A stretch of DNA of 64,000 nt from Edaphobacter sp. 12200R-103 (GCF_010093025.1 NZ_CP048114.1:124001-188000); one strand, 5' to 3'; shown: positions 17,598 to 27,094, counted from the stretch's first letter. The notes: generated by a model not told the origin, from the sequence alone. Numbers and translations: made by a program.

Positions 17598-18545
17598 ATG
17601 CCTAAGACTCGAGCATTTAGGGCACTTCATTCAAGAGCGGATCAGCCCTTGCTCCTTCCGAATATCTGGGATGTCGGAGGGGCCAAGCTTGCGGAGCTAC
17701 TTGGGGCAAAGGCAGTCGCAACGACCAGTGCTGGTGTGTCCTGGTCTTTGGGTTATCCCGATGGCAACAAGTTGCCGATCGAGCGACAGGCACAATTGGC
17801 AAATGATTTAGTCAAGGCTGTAACAGTGCCGGTGTCCATCGATATGGAATCAGGCTACTCAGACGATCCCGTACTCGTTAGCGAGAATCTTAAACGTGTC
17901 CTGGATGCTGGCATCGCAGGAATCAACATCGAAGATGGTACGGGCGAGCCAAGCCTGTTAGCGAAAAAGATCGAAGCGATCAAGCGAACTGCATCAGCAA
18001 TGAAAGTAGATGTCTTCGTAAACGCGCAAACCGATGTCTATCTTCAAAATTTGGTCCCTGACGAAAACAAGGCAGAAGAGACTCTTGCACGAGCGACCGT
18101 TTATAGCGACGCAGGAGCTGATGGTCTCTTTGTCCCGAGATTGAACGAATTGACGCAGATCGCCCAGATCACTGTTGGAACGAGGCTTCCCGTAAATCTT
18201 CTTGCGTGGCCAGGTCTTCCCAAGATGGCTGATCTCGCCAAGCTGGGAGTTCGACGCCTCAGCGCGGGCCCTGGTATATCGCAGATTGTATGGCAGCAAA
18301 TTGCAAAAGTTACTGAGGTATTTCTCGCCACGGGAGATTCGGAGATGTTTGCTCAAGACTCCATGACTCGTGGCGAGCTCCAAAGGTTATTTGCCAACAG
18401 AGAAGTGAACTCGATCGTACCTGTAAGACTGCCCCTGGGTCACATGCCTGGCTTGTGCGGAGATCGTCGAAATCGCACCACCCTGGAAACAGAAGTGATC
18501 GTCAAAGAGAAATGCAAGGAGTTGATCCAATGCCAGAAAACATAG
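17598..18545 (+). CDS. Isocitrate lyase/PEP-mutase superfamily protein
   Basis: 315 residues from the ATG at 17598; the open frame extends 54 codons upstream but those residues do not fit the family. It is a phosphonomutase-type TIM barrel: LLLPNIWDVGGAKLAELLGA, TTSAGVSWSLGYPDGN, SIDMESGY (Mg-binding acidics) and GINIEDGTG. The isocitrate-lyase KKCGH catalytic loop is absent, so it belongs to the broad oxaloacetate decarboxylase/PEP-mutase-like group; C-C or P-C lyase activity is plausible but the substrate is unknown. Its last 16 bases overlap the next gene. Confidence 0.85.
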   Translation: MPKTRAFRALHSRADQPLLLPNIWDVGGAKLAELLGAKAVATTSAGVSWSLGYPDGNKLPIERQAQLANDLVKAVTVPVSIDMESGYSDDPVLVSENLKRVLDAGIAGINIEDGTGEPSLLAKKIEAIKRTASAMKVDVFVNAQTDVYLQNLVPDENKAEETLARATVYSDAGADGLFVPRLNELTQIAQITVGTRLPVNLLAWPGLPKMADLAKLGVRRLSAGPGISQIVWQQIAKVTEVFLATGDSEMFAQDSMTRGELQRLFANREVNSIVPVRLPLGHMPGLCGDRRNRTTLETEVIVKEKCKELIQCQKT

Positions 18546-19069
18546 CATCACAACAACAAAGCGCAAAGCATCTTGCTGCACGAGCCGTAATGGCATATCG
18601 CGCGGGATTCCCAATCACGCTGCTTTCGGTTGCGAGTAGTAGCGAACGCACCAGCGGTATTGTGTGTGATTGGAAGGGGCAGCGCGACTCGTTCCACAGT
18701 GATGCGAAGCTGCTCGGTAGAGCCTTCGCCTTCATCTACATTGGATCGATTGTGGACCAGGGAATCAGCGATCCGATTTCCGATGAGTTGCACAAAGAAC
18801 TCATATCCGATATGTCCAGTGCGCTTGAAGCGCGACAGACCGCGGTCGATTGGGGTGTAGTCGCCTCTGTGACAGACACGAATCCTTTTGCCCATACCGG
18901 ATATAAGTTGGCTTTCCGCCTTCTGCGGACGGATCAGCCGCTGATTGAAGCTCTCACTCGCGAGCTGACGTCCCAGCGCACGATTGAAGGCGATGCTTTG
19001 CGAAAGTGGTTGGAGGACAATGCAGGCCCTTTCAATTTTGAGGAATTAGAAGCGAGCACGACGTACTGA
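18530..19069 (+). CDS. M41-peptidase-like protein lacking the zinc motif
   Basis: 179 residues. The start at 18530 has AAGGAG 9 bases upstream and overlaps the end of the preceding gene. AKHLAARAVMAYRAGFPITL near residues 12-31 aligns with the AYHEAGHAVVAY helix of FtsH-type M41 peptidases, but HExxH has become HLAAR (14-18), losing the catalytic Glu and the second zinc His. The C-terminal LIEALTRELTSQRTIEGDAL matches the last M41 helices. A dead peptidase, binding protein or regulator is likely. The match is from memory and moderate; a novel helical protein is the alternative. Confidence 0.5.
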   Translation: MPENIASQQQSAKHLAARAVMAYRAGFPITLLSVASSSERTSGIVCDWKGQRDSFHSDAKLLGRAFAFIYIGSIVDQGISDPISDELHKELISDMSSALEARQTAVDWGVVASVTDTNPFAHTGYKLAFRLLRTDQPLIEALTRELTSQRTIEGDALRKWLEDNAGPFNFEELEASTTY

Positions 19070-19190
19070 AACAACATACGGTGATATCTAAGGTGGACAA
19101 GCCAAGGTCTCCCCCGCTCAGGGGTGGGACTCGGTATCACCTTACCGGCATCCTGATTGAAGGTTAGCTGTTTCAGAAGATCTGGCCCTC

Positions 19191-20594
19191 TCAATTTTTT
19201 CTGGCTGCGCAAAGCGATCCTGTAGATTCGATAGCACTTTGTTCTGGAGCAGGACAGGCTTCGAGTTCAGGTGCCGCTTTGAGCTCTTTGCGGACTGTCC
19301 CCCAACCGGGAAGCTGACGAGAACCAACGATCAATCTTACTCCGTCGCGCAAGCGAATGTAGGTGTGCGCCCAGGAGGCGAAAACCGAAATGCGATTTCG
19401 GAAGCCGATGAGAAAAAATATGTGGACGCCCATCCATGTCAACCACGCAAGGAGTCCGCTCCAGTACGCTCGAAAAGGCCAGCGGATCTCAGCAACGGCC
19501 GCCTTCCGTCCGATCGTCGCGATGTTGCCTTTATCGAAGTAGCGGAAGGCGGGAAAGTTCTTGACCTCTGCAGTTCGCGCAAGGTGCCTAATGCGTCTTC
19601 CCGTGTATGCGCCCATCTGCATTGCAGGCTGTGCTACCCCGGGGATAGGCATGCCATCTTGCTCCAGATATGCGAGATCGCCACAGACGAAGACGTTAGG
19701 CAGTCCTTCAGGATTCAAGAACTGATCGACCGGAACCCGTCCGCGCCTATCGACGTCAAGACCGAGCATTCTTCCCAGAGGAGACCCTTGAACTCCAGCA
19801 GCCCAAAGCGTACAGGCGCTTTCGATCCTTTCACTACCGACCATCACATAGCCAGGTCCGACATCTGTGACGTGAAAACCGGTCCGAACTTGAACGCCTA
19901 AAGCTTCGAGTTGTTGCACGGCTTTCCGGCGGAGCTCCTCTGGGTAGGTCGCCAAAATAGAGGCCGAACCTTCGAGGATGCAGACCTCTGTCGACGATGT
20001 ATCGATATGGCGGAAGTCTCGCAGCATGTATAGATGCGCAATATCGGAGATTGCTCCGGCGAGCTCAACCCCCGTAGGGCCTCCCCCGATGATGACAAAT
20101 TTCAGCGGCGTGTGCGAGCCAGTCTCGACCATTTGCCGTTCGGCAAGTTCGTACGCGAGCAGCACCCTTCTGCGGATCTCAGTGGCGTCCTCAATGGTCT
20201 TTAGGCCGGGCGCAATGGCAGCCCACTCTTCTTTTCCAAAGTAGCTGTGTGTTGAGCCGGTAGCGACAATCAGAAAGTCGTAAGGAAGTGTGATGCCAGT
20301 CTTAAGGCTCACGGTTTGAGTGACAACATCAATCTGACAAGCCTCATCCATCAGCACTTCGACATTCTTGTGATTACTGAGGATGGAACGGATTGGCTGC
20401 GCAATATCCCCGGGGCTTAGTACGGCGAGAGCGACCTGGTAAAGCAACGGGTGAAATGTGTGATGGTTATTGCGATCGATGACCGTAACATCGACGTTGG
20501 CGGAGCCAAGGGCCTTGGCTGCATTTAGCCCCGCAAAACCTGCGCCCAGGATGATGACCTTCGGTCGCGATTTGGAGCTGTGGGAGTCAGTCAT
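19191..20594 (-). CDS. ndh: Type II NADH:quinone dehydrogenase (NDH-2)
   Basis: 467 residues. NDH-2 oxidises NADH and reduces quinone on the inner face of the membrane without pumping protons. Features: an FAD-binding loop VIILGAGFAGLNAAKAL near the start, NHHTFHPLLYQVA, an NAD-binding loop VIIGGGPTGVELAGAI, the second FAD motif VFVCGDLAYL, and PGVAQPAMQMG. The C-terminus carries a membrane-associating segment (GLLAWLTWMGVHIFFLIGF). The last 40 residues (Ala/Pro/Cys-rich) look like a loose tail. Single-gene unit among redox-stress genes. Confidence 0.9.
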   Translation of the reverse strand: MTDSHSSKSRPKVIILGAGFAGLNAAKALGSANVDVTVIDRNNHHTFHPLLYQVALAVLSPGDIAQPIRSILSNHKNVEVLMDEACQIDVVTQTVSLKTGITLPYDFLIVATGSTHSYFGKEEWAAIAPGLKTIEDATEIRRRVLLAYELAERQMVETGSHTPLKFVIIGGGPTGVELAGAISDIAHLYMLRDFRHIDTSSTEVCILEGSASILATYPEELRRKAVQQLEALGVQVRTGFHVTDVGPGYVMVGSERIESACTLWAAGVQGSPLGRMLGLDVDRRGRVPVDQFLNPEGLPNVFVCGDLAYLEQDGMPIPGVAQPAMQMGAYTGRRIRHLARTAEVKNFPAFRYFDKGNIATIGRKAAVAEIRWPFRAYWSGLLAWLTWMGVHIFFLIGFRNRISVFASWAHTYIRLRDGVRLIVGSRQLPGWGTVRKELKAAPELEACPAPEQSAIESTGSLCAARKN

Positions 20595-20753
20595 TAGGTC
20601 GGCCTCGGAATCGACAAATTCAGAATGGGTAATGCGTCAAGATAGCTTCGACTTTATGGGAAGTGACATCCAGTTCGACCATGGAGATCGACGGTGACTG
20701 ACCTAAGGATCTCTCTAGGCCGTTGGAGCTGATTGGCGAAATACAAGCAGAGT

Positions 20754-21626
20754 CTAGGATAGAAACGACAGCAGCTCGCGTAGAAGCGTTTCTGGTTGCT
20801 CTTCCATCACCCAGTGACCGGAAGCCGAGATTGCGCCGCCGCAAACATTTTCTGCAACGCTCTGCATCATCGGAACCATAAACCCGCCCATCATCTTGTC
20901 GCCCCCCAGAGCCAACACAGGGACGTTGAGCTTTTTTGTCGTATACGATTCGTTAAAAGCGCTCACCGCCCCGAACGCACGGAACCATCCGAAGCTTGCT
21001 TGCATCGCGCCTGGTTGTGAATAGGCCTCAATGTATGTATTGAGCTCTTTTGAACCAATCGCATGACGTTTGAAAGCAATCGCTGCGAAGATCCAGCTCA
21101 AGAATTCTCTTTCCCGTCCGAGCACAAGTTTTTCAGGAAGGTCGGACGTCTGAACGAAACCAAACAGCCAGGAGCGAGGATCGCGCAGAAAGCCGGTCGT
21201 CATCGGTTCGATTCCTACAAGCAGACCATCGAGGACTACTAAATGTGAGACATTCTCGGGGTAAATTGCCGCATAGGCAAAGGCGACGAGCAAACCAACA
21301 TCGTGACCGACGATCCGAATGGACTCGAATCCAAGTTGAGCCATGAGCCCACGAACATCGGCCGCCATCGTCACGGAGTCGTAGGCAGTTGATGATTCTG
21401 GTCGTGAAGATTGTCCCGCCCCGCGCAGATCGATTGCAATCACTGTGAAATGTTCAGCTAGTGCTGGCATGATGCGATGCCAGCAGAACCACGTCTGAGG
21501 CCAGCCATGAAGTAAGACCAATGGCTCGCCTCGGCCTCCACGGACGTAGTGGAGGCGGATATCATTGACACTGGCCGTTCCTTCGGAGAAGTTGCTTCCC
21601 AGAGAAGCGACGTTGGGGTCACTCAT
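20754..21626 (-). CDS. Alpha/beta hydrolase, epoxide-hydrolase-like
   Basis: 290 residues from the ATG at 21626, which has TGGAG 6 bases upstream; the frame opens further but without support. VLLHGWPQTWFCW (oxyanion hole), VIAIDLRGAGQSS, the nucleophile elbow VGHDVGLLVAFAYA with Asp (as in epoxide hydrolases and haloalkane dehalogenases) and SGHWVMEEQPE with the catalytic His. Substrate unknown. Downstream of this on the minus strand lies ndh, 160 bases away. Confidence 0.88.
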   Translation of the reverse strand: MSDPNVASLGSNFSEGTASVNDIRLHYVRGGRGEPLVLLHGWPQTWFCWHRIMPALAEHFTVIAIDLRGAGQSSRPESSTAYDSVTMAADVRGLMAQLGFESIRIVGHDVGLLVAFAYAAIYPENVSHLVVLDGLLVGIEPMTTGFLRDPRSWLFGFVQTSDLPEKLVLGREREFLSWIFAAIAFKRHAIGSKELNTYIEAYSQPGAMQASFGWFRAFGAVSAFNESYTTKKLNVPVLALGGDKMMGGFMVPMMQSVAENVCGGAISASGHWVMEEQPETLLRELLSFLS

Positions 21627-22156
21627 GTTTTCTCCAGCGCACGTGTCATTTGTGAGCGACTCTCGTGCTGCAAAGTGTTGTTGGGAACATTCCCTTTGTG
21701 ATCGATCGCCCATAGCTGATCCCTTCAGCACCAGGAAGAAAAGGGGTCGATTCGCTCGCCTGTCTCCGAGCACAACGAAGAAATCGATTCGACGGTCAGC
21801 CTAATGTAAAGTGTCGCGTCTTCCGCAAACTCGTGAGCCCACCGGTATCCATCCTGAGAGGAAGGAGGTGTTCAGGCAGCAGGGGCGAATATCAGTTTCG
21901 CATCCCCCGAATTGCATTCGGCTAATTGCCATTGTTGCCTTTCTTTAGAGCTGGATCTTCGGCATCCGGCGTTGGCAATTGGAACAAAAATTAGCTTATT
22001 TCTACCTACAGTCATCTATAGGTTCTGGGTAACGGTTTGATGGGAAAATGACACAAGTGGGCAGCTCTCTCGCTCCGTACGCCAACATGCTCACTTCGTA
22101 TGTCAAATGACAGACTTATGCTTGTCGATTGGTCAAGGATTCGAACACGAAGCGTG
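21627..22156. other. Intergenic region between divergent hydrolase and kinase genes
   Basis: About 530 bases. It contains CCGAAT-TGC-ATTCGG, a short perfect inverted repeat at 21907-21921 that could be a regulator site, and several AT-rich stretches near 21995-22025 suitable for promoters. The kinase frame stays open from 22100. No RNA gene or additional coding region recognised. Confidence 0.4.
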
Positions 22157-23068
22157 ATGAGAACCCGGTCAGCGCGGCTTTGTGCCGTTCTGGGACTGAT
22201 CTCGGCGGTTTCCACTCCAGTGAATGCTCAGCGATTGGAGGGTGGTTTCGACCCAATTACGATCGCGCGTTTGAATCCAGAATGGAATCAGGCGAAGACG
22301 TTTTACGTCGTAGTGATTCTCGTAGGAGTTCTATTTGCCATTGTCGCTCTGGCCTTCGAAAGGGCGCGTTACGAAAAGTCACTTCGCATGGCATTCAACG
22401 CACGTATGGCGGAGCGCACCCGCTTGGCCCGGCAGTTACATGACACTTTGCTGCAGACGTTGCAAGGCAGCAACTTAATTGCCGAACATGCCTCCGAATC
22501 GGTAAAAAGTGTCCCAGAAGCAAAAAGAACCTTCAGACTCTTGAAAGATTGGTTGACCAGGGCCGACGAAGAAGCACGAGCGGTCCTCGATGTTCTCCGT
22601 GATGAGACAACCGAAGAAAATATCGAACGCGCGTTGCAAGCTGCGCTTGAACAGATACCACTGTGTGCCGGCATCGTCGCGATTCGTACGCATCAGCGAC
22701 CGCGGCCACTCCATCCCGGTATCTGCGAGGACGTACTTCAGATATGCATTGAGGCAGTTCGCAACGCGTGCATTCACTCCCAAAGCCCTACGATAACGGT
22801 AGATCTTTATTTTGAGCGCGTCTTCAGGGCCGACATCAAGGATGAGGGGATAGGTTTCGACAGCTTCACGAAGCCGGTCAAAAGAGCTGGCCACTATGGA
22901 TTGGCGGGGATGCGGGAAAGAACCGCGGAAATTCACGGAAGCTTGGCGATTGAATCGTCGGCACAGGTTGGCACGCTGGTTCGACTAACGATCCCTGGCA
23001 AGTATGTGTATGGCTCTTCCGGCCTGATGGCCTGGCTTCAATCAACGCAACGATTTTTGTGGCGTTGA
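22157..23068 (+). CDS. NarL-type sensor histidine kinase with minimal sensor region
   Basis: 303 residues from the ATG at 22157 (an ATG at 22100 is also in frame). A signal-like segment (ARLCAVLGLISAVSTPVNAQ), about 22 extracytoplasmic residues and one membrane helix (FYVVVILVGVLFAIVALAF) precede a HisKA_3 box RLARQLHDTLLQTLQGS with the phospho-accepting His. The ATPase follows with EAVRNACIHSQ, DEGIGFD and GLAGMRERTAEIHGSL. Relatives in Acidobacteriota usually have a huge beta-propeller plus Y_Y_Y sensor before this helix, so the sensor looks deleted. Likely partner: the regulator at 27781-28413. Confidence 0.85.
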   Translation: MRTRSARLCAVLGLISAVSTPVNAQRLEGGFDPITIARLNPEWNQAKTFYVVVILVGVLFAIVALAFERARYEKSLRMAFNARMAERTRLARQLHDTLLQTLQGSNLIAEHASESVKSVPEAKRTFRLLKDWLTRADEEARAVLDVLRDETTEENIERALQAALEQIPLCAGIVAIRTHQRPRPLHPGICEDVLQICIEAVRNACIHSQSPTITVDLYFERVFRADIKDEGIGFDSFTKPVKRAGHYGLAGMRERTAEIHGSLAIESSAQVGTLVRLTIPGKYVYGSSGLMAWLQSTQRFLWR

Positions 23069-23334
23069 AGCGGCGAGTTCATTCGTTATTCAGTTCACCT
23101 GAAGAAATCTGTAGCCAGGTAGCCTCGTTGCCTCGTTATGATCTGCCTGAATGCAGCTTCGAAATAGGCTGTTCACGCGCGTTTTGCAATAGAAGTGATG
23201 CTCCCTGAGACCGACTGCATTGAGTGCAATGGACGTTAGGACCACTCAGCAATTGGTGAAAAGAACGCAGGGAGCAATCCATCTGTCTCAGGATCAGATG
23301 ATTGAGTAATTAGGAACGACTGGAGGAAATTCAC

Positions 23335-23916
23335 GTGAAATACGGTCGAGTCGCAGCCTTCGCCTTCGTGTTGGGAGTCTTTTTTTTGCAGTTCAAAGCA
23401 CCAACCGTTGTAGCTGGTGCAGATACCTCACCATTTGCCAAGAACTTTTCACTTGTCGACAAGGACGGTAACCTCGCCAAGCCCGATGATTACCGCGACA
23501 AGTATGAGATGCTCGGGACTTACTTCGTTCTTGATCCAGCTGGCAATCAGATGCATATGACATATGCGTCTCCGGGTGCTGCAGCGTATTTTAGGCAGAA
23601 CGGAAAGTTTGCTGACGGGACAGTACTGGTTAAAGAAGTATTGGGAACCGAGCACGCCCCGATGACAACAGGGGATGCACATTGGGCTTCAGGAACCAAG
23701 GTCTGGTTCGTGATGATTAAGGACGAGAAAGGCCGTTACACCAACAGCAAACTCTGGGGTGATGGCTGGGGCTGGGCTCTCTACAAATCCGACGCACCAG
23801 ACAAGCAAGTTGCGGTCAGCTACAAGAAGGATTGCCAAGGATGCCATATACCGGCCCAGAAAACAGACTGGATCTATACCCAAGGTTATCCCGTACTCCA
23901 CTCTTCAAAATGGTGA
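23335..23916 (+). CDS. Cytochrome P460-family protein (first copy)
   Basis: 193 residues with a signal peptide (AAFAFVLGVFFLQFKAP). One C-terminal haem site, CQGCH, sits in KKDCQGCHIPAQKTDW, with the family end IYTQGYPVLHS. The middle has GTYFVLDP, ASPGAAAYFRQNGKFADGTV and GDGWGWALY. P460 cytochromes are periplasmic c-type haem proteins that oxidise hydroxylamine or detoxify NO in nitrifiers and methanotrophs; the role in other bacteria is unclear. GGAGG precedes the ATG/GTG region. It forms a tandem pair with the next gene. Confidence 0.8.
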   Translation: MKYGRVAAFAFVLGVFFLQFKAPTVVAGADTSPFAKNFSLVDKDGNLAKPDDYRDKYEMLGTYFVLDPAGNQMHMTYASPGAAAYFRQNGKFADGTVLVKEVLGTEHAPMTTGDAHWASGTKVWFVMIKDEKGRYTNSKLWGDGWGWALYKSDAPDKQVAVSYKKDCQGCHIPAQKTDWIYTQGYPVLHSSKW

Positions 23917-23941
23917 TGCCTTATTCAGCTAGGAGACACAA

Positions 23942-24580
23942 ATGAACAAGCGTTTAACAATTTTTGCGACTGTTCTAACTGCTATAGCAGCAATAGGAGC
24001 TGTGAAGAGTACGCAGAGCCAAAGAGTTTTTGCGGCACAAAATGTATCGGAAGCATCATCGCCCTCATCGAGTACGACCGCACAATTTACCGCGGACGGT
24101 AAGTTCAAGCTTCCAGTCGGATTTCGCAGATGGGTGTTTCCCGGTGCTCCTCTGACGCCAAACGCCCTGAACGATGGAGAGGCGAACTTTCCTGAATTTC
24201 ATCATGTCTATGTGGAAGAAAAGAACCTGGACGTATATTTAAAAACCGGGTCCTTTCCTGAAGGTACGGTTCTCATCAAAGAGTTAACCCGTGTCCTTAA
24301 GCCCACCTTTCCGGATGGTTCACGTACAGAGCCTTCGGGGAGAGGATACTTCAACGGGGAACTGAATGGAATCGATGCGTCTGTGAAGGACAGTAAGCGA
24401 TTCGCTAAGACGAATGGTTGGGGGTACTTCACCTTCGGTCATCATCCCATGCCATACGAACAAACTGCCGCTGAGTCTCCCGTTAGCGAGTGCGCTGGCT
24501 GCCACCTTGCGAACGTGGCCAAGACCGATATGACCTGGGTGCAGTTTTATCCGCTGCTTCGCGACAAGTTGAAGCCGTAA
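23942..24580 (+). CDS. Cytochrome P460-family protein (second copy)
   Basis: 212 residues with a signal peptide (IFATVLTAIAAIGAVKSTQS) and one haem site CAGCH in SECAGCHLANVAKTDMTW, ending VQFYPLLRD. Shared P460 pattern with its neighbour 25 bases upstream (FPEGTVLIKEL, NGWGYFTFGHH), but the two are quite diverged, so this is an old duplication or joint transfer. Presumably periplasmic and co-transcribed. AGGAGA lies 7 bases before the ATG. Confidence 0.8.
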   Translation: MNKRLTIFATVLTAIAAIGAVKSTQSQRVFAAQNVSEASSPSSSTTAQFTADGKFKLPVGFRRWVFPGAPLTPNALNDGEANFPEFHHVYVEEKNLDVYLKTGSFPEGTVLIKELTRVLKPTFPDGSRTEPSGRGYFNGELNGIDASVKDSKRFAKTNGWGYFTFGHHPMPYEQTAAESPVSECAGCHLANVAKTDMTWVQFYPLLRDKLKP

Positions 24581-24616
24581 GGCTTTAGCTTGTCGCCATC
24601 GTCCGTAGGTACAAAT

Positions 24617-26104
24617 TTATCGAGAGAGTGCCATTTCCAAAACCGACACGCCCCTCTTTATCTCACTCGCACTGCAGCCTGCGAAGCCCAGGAACAACGC
24701 GGGCTTCTGCTCGTACTTGCTGACAAATGAAGAGATCGGAACTACTTCCAATCCCAATTGTTCTGCGCGTCGTGTCAACACCATTTCGGTGACGCCTGTT
24801 TTGATCCAGGCTACGGTACACATTCCAGCTTGAGCGTTCTCCACATCAAGCAAGCCAGAGAGATGCCGATTCGCTTCTTCTGCAAGCAGCTGCGAACGGT
24901 CTGAGTAGACTTGCCTCATCTTTCTAACGTGGTGGCCGAAGTGCCCTTCGTTGATGAATTCCGTCAGCACGGCTTGATCTAGCGTCGGAGCATGGCGATC
25001 GATGAAGCTTCGTGCGATTCGAAATGCTTTGACTAACCGTTCCGGAACAACGATGAACCCAATGCGAAGAGCGTTGAAGAGCATCTTCGTAAATGTTCCA
25101 ACATAAATGACCGATTCGGATCTATCGAGGCTGTGCAATGATGCAATCGGCTTCCCGGAATAGCGATATTCCGCATCGTATTCGTCTTCGATAATCCATG
25201 CCCCCGCGCGCGCGGCCCAGGAGAGAAGGTCGACTCGTCTCTCTGCCGACATGACAGTTCCAAGAGGAAACTGATTGGATGGTGTTACATACGCCAAGCG
25301 ACCGGCGGGAGATAACTTTACTGCTCTTGCGACATCTATCCCGTTCCCATCAACGGGAATAGGAATCACATTCGCGCCAGCGCCCTGAAAGGCAAGAGAA
25401 GCTCCAGGGTACCCAGGATCTTCCATCCACACCTCGTCGCCGGGATCGAGAAGCACTCGTCCTAAGAGGTCCAACGCCTGTTGCGCGCCCGACGTCACGA
25501 TAACCTGTTCAGCGGAACAACGCACTCCGCGGGAGTGGCCAACGTACTCCGCGATGGCTCTTCGCAGCGGCGGATAGCCACCTGCATCGCCTTGCCCATA
25601 CAAAGAACGCGGCGCTTTGCGATAAACGCGCGCCGCAATCCGAGCCCACAGTTCGACTGGAAACAGGTCGATAGCCGGCTCGTAGCCCCGAAACGCTTTA
25701 CCGATGGAATGCGAAGCTGGTTGAAAAAACGTGCTCTTAAGAAGACTCTGCGTACGCTTTGCTATCGTCGCTCTGGAGAGCGCCTGACGGGAAGATCTTT
25801 GTTTGGTCGGAGAGGTCATCTCCCACTCTGGCGCCGGTACGACAAATGTTCCAGCACTCACTTCGGATGAAACGAATCCCTCTGCCTGAAGTTGCTGGAA
25901 TGCTGCCACGGCTGTAGCACGGGCAATGCCGTATTGTGCTGCCAGGTTCCTTGTGGACGGCAACCGTGCTCCAGATTTCAATCGGCCATCAATAATTGCG
26001 GAGCGCAGCTCAGTGTAGAGCCAGCGCCACATCTCCTGGCCATCCTTCCTTGGTTTCAGGACCAGGTCTTGAAATGTCTCTATTTTTGGCACGGTTTTAA
26101 GCAC
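24617..26104 (-). CDS. MocR/PdxR-type GntR-aminotransferase fusion regulator
   Basis: 495 residues. N-terminal GntR winged helix (LYTELRSAIIDGRLKSGARL, STRNLAAQYGIARATAVAAF), linker, then a fold-type I aminotransferase domain (VTSGAQQALDLLGRVLLDPG, EDPGYPGASLAF, IIEDEYDAEYRYSG, and TFTKMLFNALRIGF with the PLP-binding Lys). Such regulators sense PLP or amino compounds and usually control a divergent neighbour; here that is the CMD-cupin-DoxX group starting at 26191. Confidence 0.92.
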   Translation of the reverse strand: MLKTVPKIETFQDLVLKPRKDGQEMWRWLYTELRSAIIDGRLKSGARLPSTRNLAAQYGIARATAVAAFQQLQAEGFVSSEVSAGTFVVPAPEWEMTSPTKQRSSRQALSRATIAKRTQSLLKSTFFQPASHSIGKAFRGYEPAIDLFPVELWARIAARVYRKAPRSLYGQGDAGGYPPLRRAIAEYVGHSRGVRCSAEQVIVTSGAQQALDLLGRVLLDPGDEVWMEDPGYPGASLAFQGAGANVIPIPVDGNGIDVARAVKLSPAGRLAYVTPSNQFPLGTVMSAERRVDLLSWAARAGAWIIEDEYDAEYRYSGKPIASLHSLDRSESVIYVGTFTKMLFNALRIGFIVVPERLVKAFRIARSFIDRHAPTLDQAVLTEFINEGHFGHHVRKMRQVYSDRSQLLAEEANRHLSGLLDVENAQAGMCTVAWIKTGVTEMVLTRRAEQLGLEVVPISSFVSKYEQKPALFLGFAGCSASEIKRGVSVLEMALSR

Positions 26105-26190
26105 CCATCATGGACTGGTCATCTGAGCGATTATGGACCGTTCGCCCACTCCATTTCAAGATAGCCTTACTGGAGGGAAGGGGATACGTC

Positions 26191-26655
26191 GTGAAGATAA
26201 GATTGGATCCGGCGAAGGTCTCACCCGCTGCCCACCATGCCATGCTGGGATTAGAGAGTTTCGTCAGGAAGTCATCGAAGCTTGAAGAATCTCTCCTGCA
26301 ACTGATCCGAATGAGAGCTTCTCAGATCAACGGCTGTGCATTCTGCATTGATAGGCACTCCAGGGAAGCGCGAGCGAATGGTGAGACGGAACAGCGTCTC
26401 TACGCTTTGTCGGGATGGAGAGAAACAACCTTCTTTACAAACCGCGAGCGCGCGGCTCTGGCATGGACTGAAGCGCTGACGCTTATCACGGAAGGACACG
26501 CGTCCGACGATGTCTATAACGAAGCTCGGAGCGAATTCAAGGAAGAGGAACTCGTTAACATCTCCCTCGCAATCATCGCGATCAATGGTTGGAATCGACT
26601 TGCGATCGGTTTCCGCAAGAGCCCGGGTGAGTATCGGCCCCACGAGAATGCTTAA
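26191..26655 (+). CDS. Carboxymuconolactone decarboxylase/AhpD-family protein
   Basis: 154 residues from a GTG at 26191, preceded by GGAGGGAAGGGG; this gives the usual family length, whereas an upstream ATG at 26110 would overlap the promoter region of the divergent regulator. The signature is RMRASQINGCAFCIDRHSRE with CxxC and His, followed by LYALSGWRETTFFTNRERAA and INGWNRLAIGFRKSPGEY. Peroxidase-type redox role likely. Divergent from the MocR gene, so probably its target. Confidence 0.85.
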   Translation: MKIRLDPAKVSPAAHHAMLGLESFVRKSSKLEESLLQLIRMRASQINGCAFCIDRHSREARANGETEQRLYALSGWRETTFFTNRERAALAWTEALTLITEGHASDDVYNEARSEFKEEELVNISLAIIAINGWNRLAIGFRKSPGEYRPHENA

Positions 26656-26695
26656 TGCGGTTATCGTAAAAAGTTATTCCGAAAGGATAGAAGCG

Positions 26696-27094
26696 ATGCA
26701 TAACACGAAGAAGCTCGTCCTTCTCTCTATATTTATCTTTACCTTCGGAGCTGTCATGACAATGCAGGCCCAGCAAGTGAATACGCTCTTTACGAGGCAA
26801 CTGCCGGAATCTCCAGGGAAAGAGATTGAAGTCATTACTGTCAATTACGCACCAGGAGCCGCCGATGCAATCCACCGGCATAATGCGCATGCGGTTGTCT
26901 ATGTTCTCCAAGGTGAAATTGAGATGCAGGTTCGCGGAGGCATGCTTCAGCAGCTTGGTCCCGGGCAGATATTTTACGAATCACCGGAAGACGTTCATAC
27001 CGTAAGCCGTAACGCAAGTAAGGCGAAGTCAGCGAAGTTCCTCGTGTTTTTTATCAAAAATGAAAAAGCACCGATTCTCACTTCCGTTCACTAG
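26696..27094 (+). CDS. Exported cupin-domain protein
   Basis: 132 residues with a signal peptide (LVLLSIFIFTFGAVMTMQAQ). The cupin core has GAADAIHRHNAHAVVYVLQG (first motif with metal-binding His pair and Glu later) and GQIFYESPEDVHTVSRNAS (second motif His). Probably a small periplasmic metal-binding protein; enzymatic role unknown. GAAAGGAT lies about 10 bases before the ATG at 26696. Follows the AhpD-like gene by 40 bases in the same direction. Confidence 0.8.
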   Translation: MHNTKKLVLLSIFIFTFGAVMTMQAQQVNTLFTRQLPESPGKEIEVITVNYAPGAADAIHRHNAHAVVYVLQGEIEMQVRGGMLQQLGPGQIFYESPEDVHTVSRNASKAKSAKFLVFFIKNEKAPILTSVH

